Assembly: GCA_014529385.2 (NCBI GenBank)
Contig: CM043942.1
Coordinates: 7,127,001-7,191,000 of the forward strand
Source of the DNA: Adiantum capillus-veneris
Taxonomy: Eukaryota; Streptophyta; Polypodiopsida; Polypodiales; Pteridaceae
Direction of reading: 5' to 3'
Length of the DNA stretch: 64,000 nt
Under the pieces are notes generated by a model, which was not told the origin of the DNA, searched no databases, and saw only the letters and a list, made by a program, of their open reading frames with translations. A program made the position numbers and the translations under genes. Numbering within the stretch: position 1 is the first letter of the stretch; every line of letters begins with the position of its first letter. Of this stretch, positions 25,441 to 37,100 are shown piece by piece.

Positions 25441-26628
25441 ATGGCTCCAAAAAAACAGGTTGCAAGGGTTGCTGTCTCAGTTGACTATACTTGCAATGAT
25501 CTTAGGAAATGGTATTTGGACATACATGGTATAGAGGGTGCACAATTTCATAAGGTGCATCTATTTATTGCCAAAAAGGAGAATGACAGCTTGTTTGAAG
25601 ATGTTGGACAAGTTGTGGAAGCATCTGTCTCTGTAGTTGATAGTCATCCAGAGGTGGAATGCATTGACATTCTAGTTCCAATGAATCTAGAATTTCAACT
25701 ATCTCCAGGAGCATATGCATTGGAGCGCATGTCTAGAAACAAAGAAGAGACAATGTTTTCTCGAGGATGGAAGTTTGCAGAATCAAATCCAAATATCACA
25801 GCAGATCAACTTCAAAGCTCCATCATTGCCACACTACAACGAAAAAAGGTGAAAGCTTCACGACCACCATCCACAAAGAAGCAAGCAAAAGTGCAGAAAG
25901 TAGAAGCTAAGCGAACTAGTTCCATTTTGGATGTAGACAAGGCATCTTTGGCATCCTCATCAACAGAGGGTTCAATGTCAAAGATGAGAATTGTGGATCC
26001 AAATGTTTTAGAAGCTGAGGCCATGAAAGGACAAGAAAAAGATACAGGTGGAATGAATAAGTACATAAATTATTTTCCTTTCCAATATAGGGAATTTGAT
26101 ATCCCTATTCAAAATTGTTGGCTTGCTCCTGATCACTATAATGCACGTATTATGGATAAAAAACACGCTGAAAGTGTGTTATTTGGATTTTCACGGAGTA
26201 CGACCAAGCCTGCAGCATGTGCATATTTGATGCCTGTTCGAAATGCAAAATCAAAGAAGGGGACTCCTTTGGCAGTAGAAGAGGTAGAGGAGCAAAAAAT
26301 TAAAGATTATCATTATTGGATTCTTGATGGGCAGCATTCAATCTATGCTGCAAAAGTTTTGCTTCACAATGAACAAAACAACAAAGAGATCTTTGAAAGA
26401 CTGATTAGCGTGTATAAATTTAGAAAGGCTCGCATTGTTGTGAATGCTCCTCCATTTGTTGCAACTGCTATATCTGCCATTGCAAATGAGGAGGCTCAGG
26501 CATTGTATGTCAAGCAACCTTACAGCCAAATATTGAGACATTTACGGAGTCAATGGATCTTCTCAGGACGACCACCAAAGGCAGCAAGTGGAATTGCAGA
26601 GGGACATGCATCTCGTGCCGGATGGGAT
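25441..26628 (+). CDS. ParB-like domain exon of a ParB / methyltransferase-like / SET gene (exon 1)
   Basis: This first coding exon gives 396 residues. The start chosen is the ATG at 25441 (M-A-P-K-K-Q), since the upstream T-rich tract ending in CAG at 25435 looks like a 3' splice site, implying a 5'UTR intron. A donor GTAAGT at 26629 ends the exon in phase 0. Residues about 205-305 resemble the ParB/sulfiredoxin-type fold: 'APDHYNARIMDKKHAESVL' followed by 'YWILDGQHSIYAAK' near residue 291, the DGQHR-like signature usual in ParB N-terminal domains. The N-terminal 130 residues are unrecognised, and a lysine/serine-rich linker follows. ParB domains bind DNA and, in the CTP-dependent class, nucleotides. 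Here the activity is unknown. Codon use is ordinary and the frame is clean, so I take it as a real gene. ParB-type domains fused to DNA methylases are known from phages and bacteria. Confidence 0.75.
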
Positions 26629-26712
26629 GTAAGTTATTTTCTTTGTCTTTTTGATAGTGTTTAATTAACAAATCTTGCTCAATAGTTTAATTATTTCTCT
26701 ATTTCTTTTTAG
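26629..26712 (+). other. Intron 1 of the ParB/SET gene
   Basis: An 84-base intron with GTAAGT donor at 26629 and a T-rich tract ending TTTTTAG at 26712. Both flanking exons are in phase 0, so the reading frame runs through the junction GWD/AFLR. Confidence 0.85.
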
Positions 26713-28093
26713 GCTTTTCTTCGATTGGCAAGAATGAGTGCAGCAGCAAGTTGGATTGCTAAACAGGCACACATGGTCACGTACTCTGATTTAGTTTATG
26801 ATTGCTGGATAGAAATCATTGAAAATCTAGAAGAGGAGAATAAGAAACCCCCAACAACTGTATTTAGATACCTTTGTGGCCTTGAGGAATCAGAGGTAAA
26901 GACTATTCAAGAAGAGATTAGAGATGAGAAGATTTTACTGTCAAAGAGTGCAAAGGATGGTGATGCAACTGACATGTATGATCGAATCAAGCAGTTGAAG
27001 CAAGACAAATTGATTCAAGATGCACTTCTTGAAGGCTTCAACAATTTGAATGAGTCTTCACCATGTAAAGACTGGGAGGAGGTGGTCAAAATGTATAACA
27101 TCAATGATGTTGTTTATAAAACAATTTTAATGCTATGCGAGGAATGGATCAGATCTAGTTTGACGCGTGGAACAAAGAAAATGGCTTTTCCAGATGGAGC
27201 AATAAAATACATGCAATGGGCAATTCACCTTCAAAAGGAGAAAACTGAGCCTAGAGATTTGCCATGGTCAATCTATGTGGTGAGCCTACAAATGGAAGGC
27301 AATCTCTACTTGATGCGCCACTTCAATAATAAAGTGCCTATTGGCTTATGTGTTTTAGATATGACAAAAAACGTTGGAGGCAATTTGAAGTGGAGTGAGG
27401 AGACATTTAACAATGCTTTGGATGGGATCTTGGCTATTGCTGGAGGGTCAACAGATCCTGGATTTGTCTTTCTTGCATTTGTGGATTTCACTAACTTCAC
27501 AAAATTGCAATGTGCCTTTGACGCCATGGGAGATAATCTGAGCTACCATTGTTGTGGTGCATTGCATCACTTTCCATCAGCTCCTTGCAAAGGAGCAATT
27601 CAATTCCTAACAGTTATTGCCTTCTTGGGACAAGGCAATGCATTTGAAGACCTGAGAAGAAGATTAGAGGAACATCCCATGCCAATTGATTGTTCTCTTC
27701 TTCAAGTAGCAGATAACGATATGTCAGATTTGCAATATTTGGAGGCCAAAAAAAGAGCTTTGGTCAAGCACTACATTCGTACATATTGTTTTGAAGACCG
27801 CAAGCTTGTTGATGTTTTTGGTGATGGCTCCTTGGTTGCACAAGAAGGAATACAACAGAAAAAAGAAGTTATCTGCTTAATTGATAGTGTGGAGGAGGCA
27901 AAAAGCGTGGAGACCATGCTGCTAGACTTTGTTAAGTCTCATGAAGATATAGAAAAATGGGTTGGACTTCAACAATCCACTTCGCAATCAGGCGACATTG
28001 TGCCTGTTACAGAGGAGTGCTCTCCACAAAGAGAAGAAGAACAACAACAACACCATCCTCTGTCAATGGAGGACTTTTTGGAAATGGAGACAC
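26713..28093 (+). CDS. Methyltransferase-like domain exon of the same gene (exon 2)
   Basis: The exon continues the frame of exon 1 and adds about 460 residues (397-856). It opens with a helical segment (SAAASWIAKQAHMVTYSDL) and a charged coiled-coil-like stretch. The C-terminal half resembles a permuted amino-methyltransferase: 'RDLPWSIYV' near residue 577 where DPPW/DPPY is expected, a strand-helix run 'GFVFLAFVDFTNFTKLQCAFDAMG' type near 647, then 'KLVDVFGDGSLVAQ' near 757 where the AdoMet-binding D-x-F-x-G-x-G motif is expected. The order, catalytic motif before AdoMet motif, fits beta-class N4/N6 DNA methylases. The first proline of DPPW and a glycine of the AdoMet loop are changed, so activity is doubtful. 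The frame would stop at 28104, but a donor GTATGT at 28094 leaves one base that joins in phase to the exon at 30687. The methyltransferase reading is inference from motif order, not from an alignment. Confidence 0.7.
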
Positions 28094-30686
28094 GTATGTT
28101 TTGAGTTTCTTGTGCATGTTAGTGTTTCTTGTTACTGATTTGATACTCTTAATGTTAGATTTTGCTTTATATAGTATTGATTGAGTTTGTATTTTGTATC
28201 TCAAGCATTCAAGGTTTGAATGTAAATAGTAAATTACTTGAGTTTTTGAATGGTGGATCTGTAGACTAAAACTATAACATTTAATACTCACAAAGACTTA
28301 ATTACTTAAGAGCTTGAACTCAATAAGTTTTGGACCTTTTATCAATACCCCCTTGATATGATACATTAGATCGTAGCATGGTTAAATGGTGATGCTTCAT
28401 AAATTGAACCTAGCTTAGACAGGTGCTCGAGCCTAAATTTAAACTAACCTTGCTAGAAGGGAGCTTATGTTTGGACTTTGAGAACTAGCATAAGTAATCA
28501 ATTAGAGCATAGATTAGACATGTGGTGGTGGCCGGCCTTAGAGACCAAAATCTTAATGAGCTTGGAAAGGTATTTAAGTACTGCAATTTACTTAGTTTTA
28601 GTACTCATTAAATGCATAGCTTGACAAAAGGTGGACCTTACATGGATCCTAATTTCAAGAGGTGTGGTAGACCTTCAAAACAAGCTCATATAGCTTGGAC
28701 ATGTGGTAGACCTTGCATGAAGACTAGTTTAGTCAAGTGTGGTACACCTTGTAACCAACACCCATTTGTTATATTAGCTTGGACAAGTGGTGGACCTTGC
28801 TTTTATGTTTCAATGGAGCATATTTTGGACAGGTGGTAGACCTTGTTTCTCTCCATGCTTCAATGGAGAGAAACTTTAGCTTGGACAAGTGGTGGACCTT
28901 GTTTTTATGTTTTAAAGGAGCATATTTCGGACAAGTGGTAGACATAGTTTCTCTCCATGGTTCAATGGAACCCACCTTAGACAAGTGAAGTACCTTGAAA
29001 CCAAACCCCCATAATACAACCTACTAAATAGGTTGGAAAATTGGTGGGATATGAAACCATCCATGATAGAGCATAGTATAGGTGAAAACGTAGTGGTCCT
29101 TATATCAATTACCCATGCATAGCTTGGACAAGTGGTGGACCTTGATTCTCTCTATGTTTCAATGGATCCTATCTTGGACTAGAGATATATCTTACTTAGT
29201 TCCATGCTTCAATGGATTGTAGCTTGGATAAGGAGTGGAACTTCAAACAAAACTCCACAGCATAGCATATATTAACAATTCATGGGTTTTATAGAGATTG
29301 TCTTGCCTATTTTGGAGATTTGGTACACCTTTATTCTCCATTCTTCAATGGATCTGAGGTTGGACAAGCGGAGCTGGAGAAGTGGTCAACCTTAAAATGA
29401 AACCTCCCATGCTACAACCCATCATAGATCGTATATGTAGTGGACCTTGAAACTCTTTTATGTCCCTAGCTTAGAGAAGCATTGCACTCTTGATTATCTC
29501 CATACATGAAGGCAAGGTTGGACAAGTGGTGGACCTTCAAACCAGAATCTCTATGCAATAATAGGCAAGTGGTGGAGCTTGTTTTCTCCATGTTCCAATG
29601 GAGCCTAGCTTAGACAAACAATGGAGCTTGCTTCTCTCCATGTTTCAATGGATCCTAGCTTAGAAAAGTGGTGGAGCTTTGTTTCTCTCCATGTTCCAAT
29701 GGACCATAGCTTAGACAAGTGGTAGACCTTGAAAAACACCCCCCGTATACAACATATTATGGGGTTTTCATGTTTCAATGGCTCCTAGCTTGGACAAATG
29801 GTAGAGCTTGCTTCTCTTTATGTTTCAATGGATCCAATCTTAGCCAAGTGGTGGACCTTGAAACAAGAATCCCCCCCCCATGTACAACGTATTATGGGTT
29901 TTGAAAGCACTGGGAGAAAATAATAGCTTTGATAAGTGGTGGACCTTGCTTCTCTCCATGCTTCAATGGAGCCGAGGTTGGACACATGTTGGAGAGAAGA
30001 TGGTTGCCCATGAAATAAGACCATGCATGCTATAATCAATCATATGTTGTACACATGGTGGACCTTGCAATTGTTTTATATGCCTAACTTGGACAAGTGG
30101 AGGACCCTTGATTACCTCCAGATATCAACAACAAGCCAAGTTTGGACAAGTGTAGTACCACCAAACCAGAATCTATATGCTACAATAGAGTATAGGTAGG
30201 ACACGCGATGAACCTTGATATCAAACCATCCATGCTACTAGAGATGATAGGTTTCACATGTGGTGGAACCTTGTATCAATGTTCTATGTGTAGTTTTTGA
30301 CTAGTGATAGACCTTGAAACTAATCCCTCTAGGCTACAAGAAAAAAGAGATGGATGAGGAGGCTAGACTACTTTTGTTGCATCAATGCATCCCATGTTAC
30401 CACATATACTATAGGGTTCTTGGATAAGTGTTGGATCTTGTGTCAATGCTCCATGTCTAGCTTGGACAAGTGGTGGACCTTGGTTCTCTCTATGCTTCAA
30501 ATGGGCAATAGATTGGAGACACAGTGGCCTTTTTTTTCCAATGATTTTATTTTTTGGAAACCTTGGAGGCACCATGTAAGAGGCACTCTAAGTCTTCCAT
30601 ACAATGGACCTATTGGACTATAAAATAATGATATCTTTCTTTGATATTGTCATTATTTTATGCATAATATTTTCTTCTTTTTGCAG
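28094..30686 (+). repeat. Intron 2 of the ParB/SET gene, filled with core repeats
   Basis: The 2.6-kb interval runs from GTATGT at 28094 to TTTTTGCAG at 30686. From about 28500 it carries plus-oriented degenerate cores (near 28690, 28780, 28880, 29118, 29520, 29710, 30470) in ~50-bp 'tctctccatgtttcaatgga' units, the same family as the large array but unordered. The family therefore invades or arose within gene introns. No other gene is seen in it. Confidence 0.75.
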
Positions 30687-31242
30687 ACACAAAGGAGTTA
30701 AGTGATATAAAAACTAGATGTATTTCACACTATGATTGGCATGAAGATCCTTTTGGGACACCAACTTTTCCTATTCCCAAAGATGTAATTTTCCATATTA
30801 ACGGTGTGGATTTTGAAGTGCGACTTTCATGTATTGAAGGAGCTGGTTATGGGCTATTTGTGCATACTACCCTGGAAAGTGGTTTGACTATTCTAAACTA
30901 TGGAGGGCATAAGTATAGATTTCAAGACTGGAAAAAGATATGCAAAATATTTCCAAGAGCTTATAAATATTCTCTTCTAGAGGATCCAAACATAGAAGAA
31001 GAGGAAGATCAATCATACATTATTGGTTGTGTAGAAGAAGGAAACGTGTCGGGCTATATAAATAGTTCTCACAGTACAAATGTCTGTCCCAACGTACGCT
31101 ATACATTTGATCCAAATTTGCCACCTTGGCATAAATGCACCTCTTCACACATCAAGTCAAAGAATATGGCCATGTATGCATTGAGACTATTTGTCAAGTT
31201 GAAGCAGGAGAAGAGTTGTTTGCTGACTATAACTTTACTTGA
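30687..31242 (+). CDS. SET-domain exon of the ParB/SET gene (exon 3), frameshifted near its end
   Basis: This exon begins after TTTTTGCAG with two bases that complete the codon left open at 28093, and reads T-K-E-L-S-D onward without a stop. From residue ~898 it resembles a SET domain: 'IEGAGYGLFVHTTLESG' matches the G-x-G start, 'LNYGG' the following strand, and 'GYINSSHSTNVCPNVRY' the N-H-S-C-like loop. The usual closing motif G-E-E-L-x-x-D-Y is present as 'EAGEELFADYNFT' at 31201-31239, but in a different frame from the rest. One base appears to be missing near 31184-31186. In the unshifted frame the protein instead runs to 31309 with no motif. SET domains methylate lysines on histones and other proteins. 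The frameshift means either a sequence error or a broken gene. The N-H motif histidine is not cleanly kept (N-S-S-H). Confidence 0.7.
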
Positions 31243-31884
31243 CATTGTAAAGTATTGTACATGGATGGAAATCTCAAGTACATGCATCATTTTCATTTTT
31301 CATGGATGAAATCTCAAGTAAATATAACATTTGATTATTGTTTAGTTTATGCTCAACGAGAATCTAGAGTGCTCTTATGCTTTGTGTGTTGTCTAACATA
31401 TTTGACTACCTTGGCCATAGAATCTTGATTCTACTCTAGATTTGTGATAAATCTTACCAAAATTTAATCAATGTCTAGGTTGGACAAGTGGTGGGGCTTC
31501 AAACATTACTGTCTTAAACAAGTGGAGTTATCTTACTTGAATAAGTGGTGGCCTTTGAATCCAAATCTAAGCCAAATCTCTAATTATTTTCTTGTAGTCT
31601 AGGTTGGACATTTGGTGGACCTTGTATCCATGTTTCCTCAACAAGGGTGGCTTTTAGTTTTCACTTTAAGTACTCATCTTTAATAAAGTGTAGGATGGAA
31701 AATGTTGAGTTAGTAGATTGTATTTTAGACAAGTGGTGTTTGGTGTACGAATGCTGAAAATGGTTGCAAGGATTCTAACAACGACTTTACCTTAAATAAA
31801 TTTCTTACTAGGAGTTCTACATATAAATATGGTGAATAAAATTCTAGTGGTTTTGAGATACCATTTGTGTGTGTGTTTTCTTAG
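31243..31884. other. Spacer or 5' intron between the SET and FCP1-like genes
   Basis: AT-rich sequence with a few degraded plus-oriented cores (near 31480 and 31605). It ends in TTTTCTTAG at 31884, a plausible 3' splice site for the next exon. Confidence 0.5.
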
Positions 31885-31898
31885 ATTCACAAACTGGG

Positions 31899-33083
31899 AT
31901 GGATAATGCTCCTATGGTTCAGTCAACAACTATAGAATCCATAGATTCTATGGTTTCTAAAGTGCCCAAGATGGATGATATTTCTATACTAGAGTCTAGT
32001 GTTGTGCAACTTGAGCAAGCTTCCAATAATGAGAACCAAGAAATCGATGCTTCAAAAATGCAACATACATCAAAAGAGACTGAAAAGTCCACTCACGAGC
32101 TATTGCCAATTGGTACTACGTCATGTAGCGTAGATGTTGAGAAATCCATGCTTACAATTATATTGGATTTAAATGGTCTATTGTTGAAACGTTCCCCTCA
32201 ACCATCCTCACACCACAACTCAGTGCAAATGGATTCAAAAAGATATATTATACTCAGGCCAGGTTGCATCCAATTCTTGAAGACTATTTTACAAAGGTTT
32301 AATGTTGCAATTTGGTCGACAGCTACTAGGAATAATGTGTATCAAATCCTTGCAGCACTAAACAACTTAGCTGAGGATACATTGCCTTTCTTTGCAATTT
32401 GGTCGCAAGATGTTTGCTACACCGCTCAAACTCAAAAATTGTTTAGACCCGACAATCCAAACGTTGAGGCAATGTTCAAGCCTCTAGCCAAAATTGCCAT
32501 GGGGTTTGAATGTGATCCACAAAGAACAGTGCTTATTGATGACTCTCCTTACAAGGGATGTATTTCACCAGCAAACAATTGCATTTTTCCACCACAATTT
32601 GATGCTGAGAAGATGGTTGACAATATGCTCTTGGAGGAGCTACTGCCATACTTGATTCAGCTTGATGAGAGAAGGGATGTGCGTGATTTAATTGCTTCTA
32701 ATCGTTATGGACAACCTATAGTGACAAATGATAGTGAATACAAACAAATCATGGAGTATTGGAAGCAGAAAAATGATGTTTGGTCAGCTAAGGTGTTCTT
32801 TACAAGAAGAATACCACCTGCAAAAGGTGACAGAGATGAAACTATCATTGAAGATGCAAGTGACACAAGCCACCACAATGAAATGAGAAGAGCCCAAATA
32901 CAAGAGATCTTGGCAAAGGAGCGTACACCCATTGAAAGCATGAAGGCGTCACAATTGACCACTTTAGCTAGGCAATTGGGTTGTAACACAAAAGGAGTTT
33001 TGAAGGCAACCACAGCAAAGGCTTATATAAATAAGGTGAAAGCTGAGAACAATCTTCTAAGGCTGGATAGAAAGCAACCCTAA
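31899..33083 (+). CDS. FCP1/NIF-type HAD phosphatase-like protein
   Basis: A 394-residue frame starting at the ATG at 31899; a 3' splice site at 31883-31884 lies just upstream, so earlier exons are possible and the frame is open back to it. Residues about 82-280 are an FCP1-homology (NLI-interacting-factor) HAD domain: 'IILDLNGLLLK' (motif I), 'VAIWSTATRNNV' (motif II) and 'TVLIDDSPYK' near residue 210 (motif III). Motif I keeps the nucleophile aspartate but has asparagine where the second aspartate of D-x-D-x-T normally acts as acid/base. A D-L-N-G form is, as I recall, usual in a plant HAD subfamily, so this may be a pseudophosphatase. The C-terminus (about 340-380, 'MKASQLTTLARQLGCNTKG') faintly resembles a SAP-type DNA-binding motif. 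A likely 3'UTR intron follows at 33085. Confidence 0.8.
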   Translation: MDNAPMVQSTTIESIDSMVSKVPKMDDISILESSVVQLEQASNNENQEIDASKMQHTSKETEKSTHELLPIGTTSCSVDVEKSMLTIILDLNGLLLKRSPQPSSHHNSVQMDSKRYIILRPGCIQFLKTILQRFNVAIWSTATRNNVYQILAALNNLAEDTLPFFAIWSQDVCYTAQTQKLFRPDNPNVEAMFKPLAKIAMGFECDPQRTVLIDDSPYKGCISPANNCIFPPQFDAEKMVDNMLLEELLPYLIQLDERRDVRDLIASNRYGQPIVTNDSEYKQIMEYWKQKNDVWSAKVFFTRRIPPAKGDRDETIIEDASDTSHHNEMRRAQIQEILAKERTPIESMKASQLTTLARQLGCNTKGVLKATTAKAYINKVKAENNLLRLDRKQP

Positions 33084-33084
33084 G

Positions 33085-33177
33085 GTACTAGTGACATGTC
33101 ATATATTCTTGATACACATGCTTGAACACTCATGTGCATGGTATCTAACAAATCTTTCTTTTTATTCCTTCTTGCAG
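33085..33177 (+). other. Probable 3'UTR intron of the FCP1-like gene
   Basis: GTACTA at 33085 directly follows the stop codon (33081-33083), and CTTGCAG ends at 33177. The sequence after it (33178 on) is open for 35 codons without a recognised domain, so I take it as 3'UTR. Confidence 0.5.
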
Positions 33178-33289
33178 GATCTTACAAAGGATACTACTAG
33201 ATGGAGCTCAATCAATAGAGATTTTGATATTTTTGCTCAAAATAATGAAGCAGTCACCTACATTTTTTGTTTATCAATTTCTTGAGAGA

Positions 33290-34005
33290 CTTTATTTTAG
33301 TTTGTAATCATCAAATGAAATGAAAAGTATCCTTCTTATTAAGATTGTTGATCTTTTTCTTGTTCAAACCTTTCAATTGTGATTTATAGTTTTGTTAGCA
33401 TGAGATTGTGTTTTTTTAGTTTGAAAAAAACTGTCAAAGATCCAAGTCTTTTTGGCTTTACTTAAGTTATTAATTGTGAAATATCCAAGACTTTTTGCTT
33501 TACTTAAGTTATTGATTGCCTATGTAATAGTCCTTAAAACAATATCGGATGGCTTTCTTGCTCCCATGTCTCACATTGGTCTTTAGGTAAGACAAGTGGT
33601 GACCTTGAAAGTATGGTCTCATATCTCGATCAAGTGAAGAGACATGAAGCTTAAATATCACTACTATGTATCTAGTGTTAAACTCCATCGAGACAAAGAC
33701 TAGATAGCCAAATTGCAGTCGAGTTTAAGTGAAAAATCCATTTGAGCTAAGGTAAAACTTATAGTGCCTCATTTTTCTAGGATTCTACCCCATCAAGGAA
33801 GTTAGAATCTAGCACAAACCAATTAAGACTCTTTTGGAGCCTAGATAGGACAATTCGTGGAACTTATGAAACTTATTATTGAGTTAGAGTCTAGTTTAGA
33901 TAAGCAAAAGATCTTCAAACCAGCACTTGACTTTCTTACTATTCAATATTCAAAGTCCCTTGAGGCTAACAAATTACATACCCACTTGTAACCTAACTAA
34001 TGAGT
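33290..34005. other. Spacer, orientation switch zone
   Basis: Mostly unique AT-rich sequence. The last plus-oriented core-like phrases are near 33590 and 33840. From 34075 on, all cores are in the opposite orientation. Confidence 0.6.
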
Positions 34006-34009
34006 AATT

Positions 34010-34150
34010 ATATAGATCTAAGCAAGTATATATAATGAGTCTTCAAACTAATAATCCAAGGGAAGAGAGTAGCAAGGTCCACTACTTGTCCAAGCTCAGC
34101 TCTAGACAACATAGAAAGATGCTAGTTCTACTAATTGTCTAATTATAGGC
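34010..34150 (-). repeat. Array-edge sequence, copy 2 (inverted)
   Basis: The reverse complement of this stretch matches 25215-25345: 'gatctaagcaagtata', 'ccaagggaagagag', 'gctcagctctagacaac' and 'ctactaattgtcta'. It is the boundary of the inverted array that follows. Confidence 0.8.
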
Positions 34151-37100
34151 ATGGAGAAATGATAGAAGGTTGACCACTTGTCCAACCTATCATCTCTAGT
34201 AAGATGGGAGGTTTGGCCTTAAGATTCACCATGTAACCAACCTATACATCATTGTATTATGAAGAGTAAAAAAGAAAACCTCCACCACTTGTCCAAGCTA
34301 GTTCTAAAATCCACATGGAGATAAGCAAGCTCCACCATTTGTCGAATCTCTCTTCCATTAAAACATGAAAAAACTCATCTATGTTGTATAGGGGGACTTT
34401 TTTCCAAGGTCCACCACTTGTCCAAGCTAGGATCCCTAGTAGCACGAGTGGTTTGGTCTCAAGATACACCACTTGTACACTCTATGTCATTATATTAAGA
34501 AGAACTATGTATTAAGGTCCACCACTTGTCCAACCTATAAGGTTATATCTTAAATGGTATCCTTTCTCACCACTTGAAATGCCCATGATATGTTTTACAC
34601 AGGGGTTTCATTCCAAGGTCCACCACTTGTCCAAGCTAACTCTATTCAAACATAGAGAGAAGCAAAGGTCCACCACTTGTCCAAGCTAACTCTATTCAAA
34701 CATAGAGAGAAGCAAAGGTTCACCACTTGTCAAAGCTAGGCTCCGTTGAAGTATGGAGAGAAGTAACCTCCATCATTTTTCCAAGATAGGTGCCATTCAA
34801 ACATGGAAAGAATCAAGATCTACCATGTCTCCGAGATTCTAAGCTCCATTGAAACACCCTAAAACCATGATATTTTGTACATGGGGTGTTTACATTCAAG
34901 GTCTACCACTTCTCTAACGTATTATACCTAGTAGCATGAGTGATTTGGTCTTAAGATTCACCACTTATCCACTCTATGTCATTATATTAAGAATAACTGG
35001 GTGTTAAGGTCCACCACTTGTCCAACCTATAAGGGTATATCTTAAATGGTATCCTTCACCACTTTTCAAGGTCCATCACCACTTTTCCAACCTATAAGGT
35101 TATATCTTGAATGATATTTTTCCTCATCACTTGTAATGTCCATGCTATGTTTTACAAAGGGGTTTTGTTCCAAGACCCACCACTTGTCCAAGCTAACTCC
35201 ATTAAAACATAGAGAGAAGCAAAGGTCCACCACTTGTCCAAGATAGGCTCCATTGAAACATAGAGAGAAGGATGATCCACCATTTCTCCAAGATAGGTTC
35301 CATTGAAACATTGAGAGAAGTAATCTCCACCATGTCTCCAAGCTAGGCTCCATTGAAATACCCTAAACCCATAATTTTGTACATGAGGGGTTTACATTCA
35401 AGGTCCACCACTTGTCCAACCTATTATCCCTAGTAGCAAGAGTGGTTTGGTCTCAAGATTCACCACTTGTACACTCTATGTCATTATATGAAGAAGAAAT
35501 ATGTGTTAAAGTCCACCACTTGTCCAGCCTATAAGGTTATATTTTAAATAGTATCCTTTCTCACCACTTGAAATGCCCATGATATGTTTTACATGGGGGT
35601 TTCATTCCAAGGTCCACCACTTGTCCAAGCTAACTCTATTAAAACATATAGAGAAAGAAAGGTCCACCACTTGTCCAAGCTAGGCTCATTGAAACATGGA
35701 GAGAAGGAACCTCCACTGTTTCTCCTAGATAGGCTCCATTGAAACATGGAGAGAAATAAGCTCCACCATGCCTCCAAGTTGCTAGGCTCCATTGAAATAC
35801 CCAATACCCATAATTTTTTGTACATGGGGGGTTTACATTCAAGGTTCACCACTTGTCCAACCTATTATCCCTAGTAGGTTTGGTCTCATGATTCACCACT
35901 TGTCCACTCTATGTCATTATATTAAGAGGAATTAGGTGTTAAGGTCCACCACTTGTCCAACCTATAATGTTATAGCTTGAATGGTATTTTTTCTCACCAC
36001 TTGTAATGCCCATGACATGATTTACATGGGGGTTTTGTTCCAAGGTACACCACTTGTCCAAGATAAATCTATTGAAACATAGAGAGAAACAAAGGTCCAC
36101 CACTTTTCCAAGCTAGGCTGCATTGAAACATGGACCTTAATATCAAATTATTTCTAGTAGCATGAGTGATATTTTGTACATGGGGCGTTTACATTCAAGG
36201 TCCACCACTTGTCCAACCTATTTCCCTAGTAGGTTTGGTCCCAATTTCACCACTTATCCACTCTATGTCATTATATTAAGAATAATTGGGTGTTAAGGTC
36301 CACCACTTGTCCAACCTATAAGGTTATATATTGAATGGTATTTTTTCTCACCACTTGTAATGCCCATGATATGTTTTACATGGGGTTTTTGTTCCAAGGT
36401 CCACCACTTTTTCAAGATAACTCTATTCAAACATAGAGAGAAACAAAGGTCCACCACTTGTCCAAGCTAGGCTCCATTGAAACATGGAGAGAATGATGCT
36501 GCACCATTTATCCAAGATAGGCTGCATTGAAACATGGAGAGAAGCAAGCTTTACCATGTTTCCAAGCTAGGCTCCATTGAAACACTCTAGGGGGTTTTAT
36601 TTCAAGGCCCACCACTTGTTTAACCTATTATCCCTAGTAGCATGAGTGGTTTGGTTTCAAGATTCACCACTTGTACACTCTATGTCATTCTATTGTGTTA
36701 AGGTCCACCACTTGTCCAACCTATAAGGTTATATCTTAAATGGTATCCTTTCTCGCCACTTGAAATGCCCATGATATGTTTTACATGGGAGTTTCATTCC
36801 AAGATCCACCACTTGTCCAAGCTAACCATATTCAAACATAGAGAGAAACAAAGGTCCACGACTTGTCCAAGCTAGGCTCCATTGAAACATGGAGAGAAGG
36901 AACCTCCACCATTTCTCCTAGATAGGCTCCATTAAAACATGGAGAGAAGTAAGTTCCACCATGTCTCCAAGATGCTAGGCCCCATTGAAATACGCAAAAC
37001 CCATGATATTTTGTACATGGGTGATTTACATTCAAGGTCAACCATTTCTCCAACCTATTATCCCTAGTAGGTTTGGTCTCACAATTCACCACTTTTCCAC

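Noticed and set aside
33178-33285. Possible extra coding exon (open for 35 codons after CTTGCAG)
   Set aside because: Joining it in frame would need a donor inside the FCP1-like coding region at 33034; a donor directly after the stop codon explains it more simply as 3'UTR.
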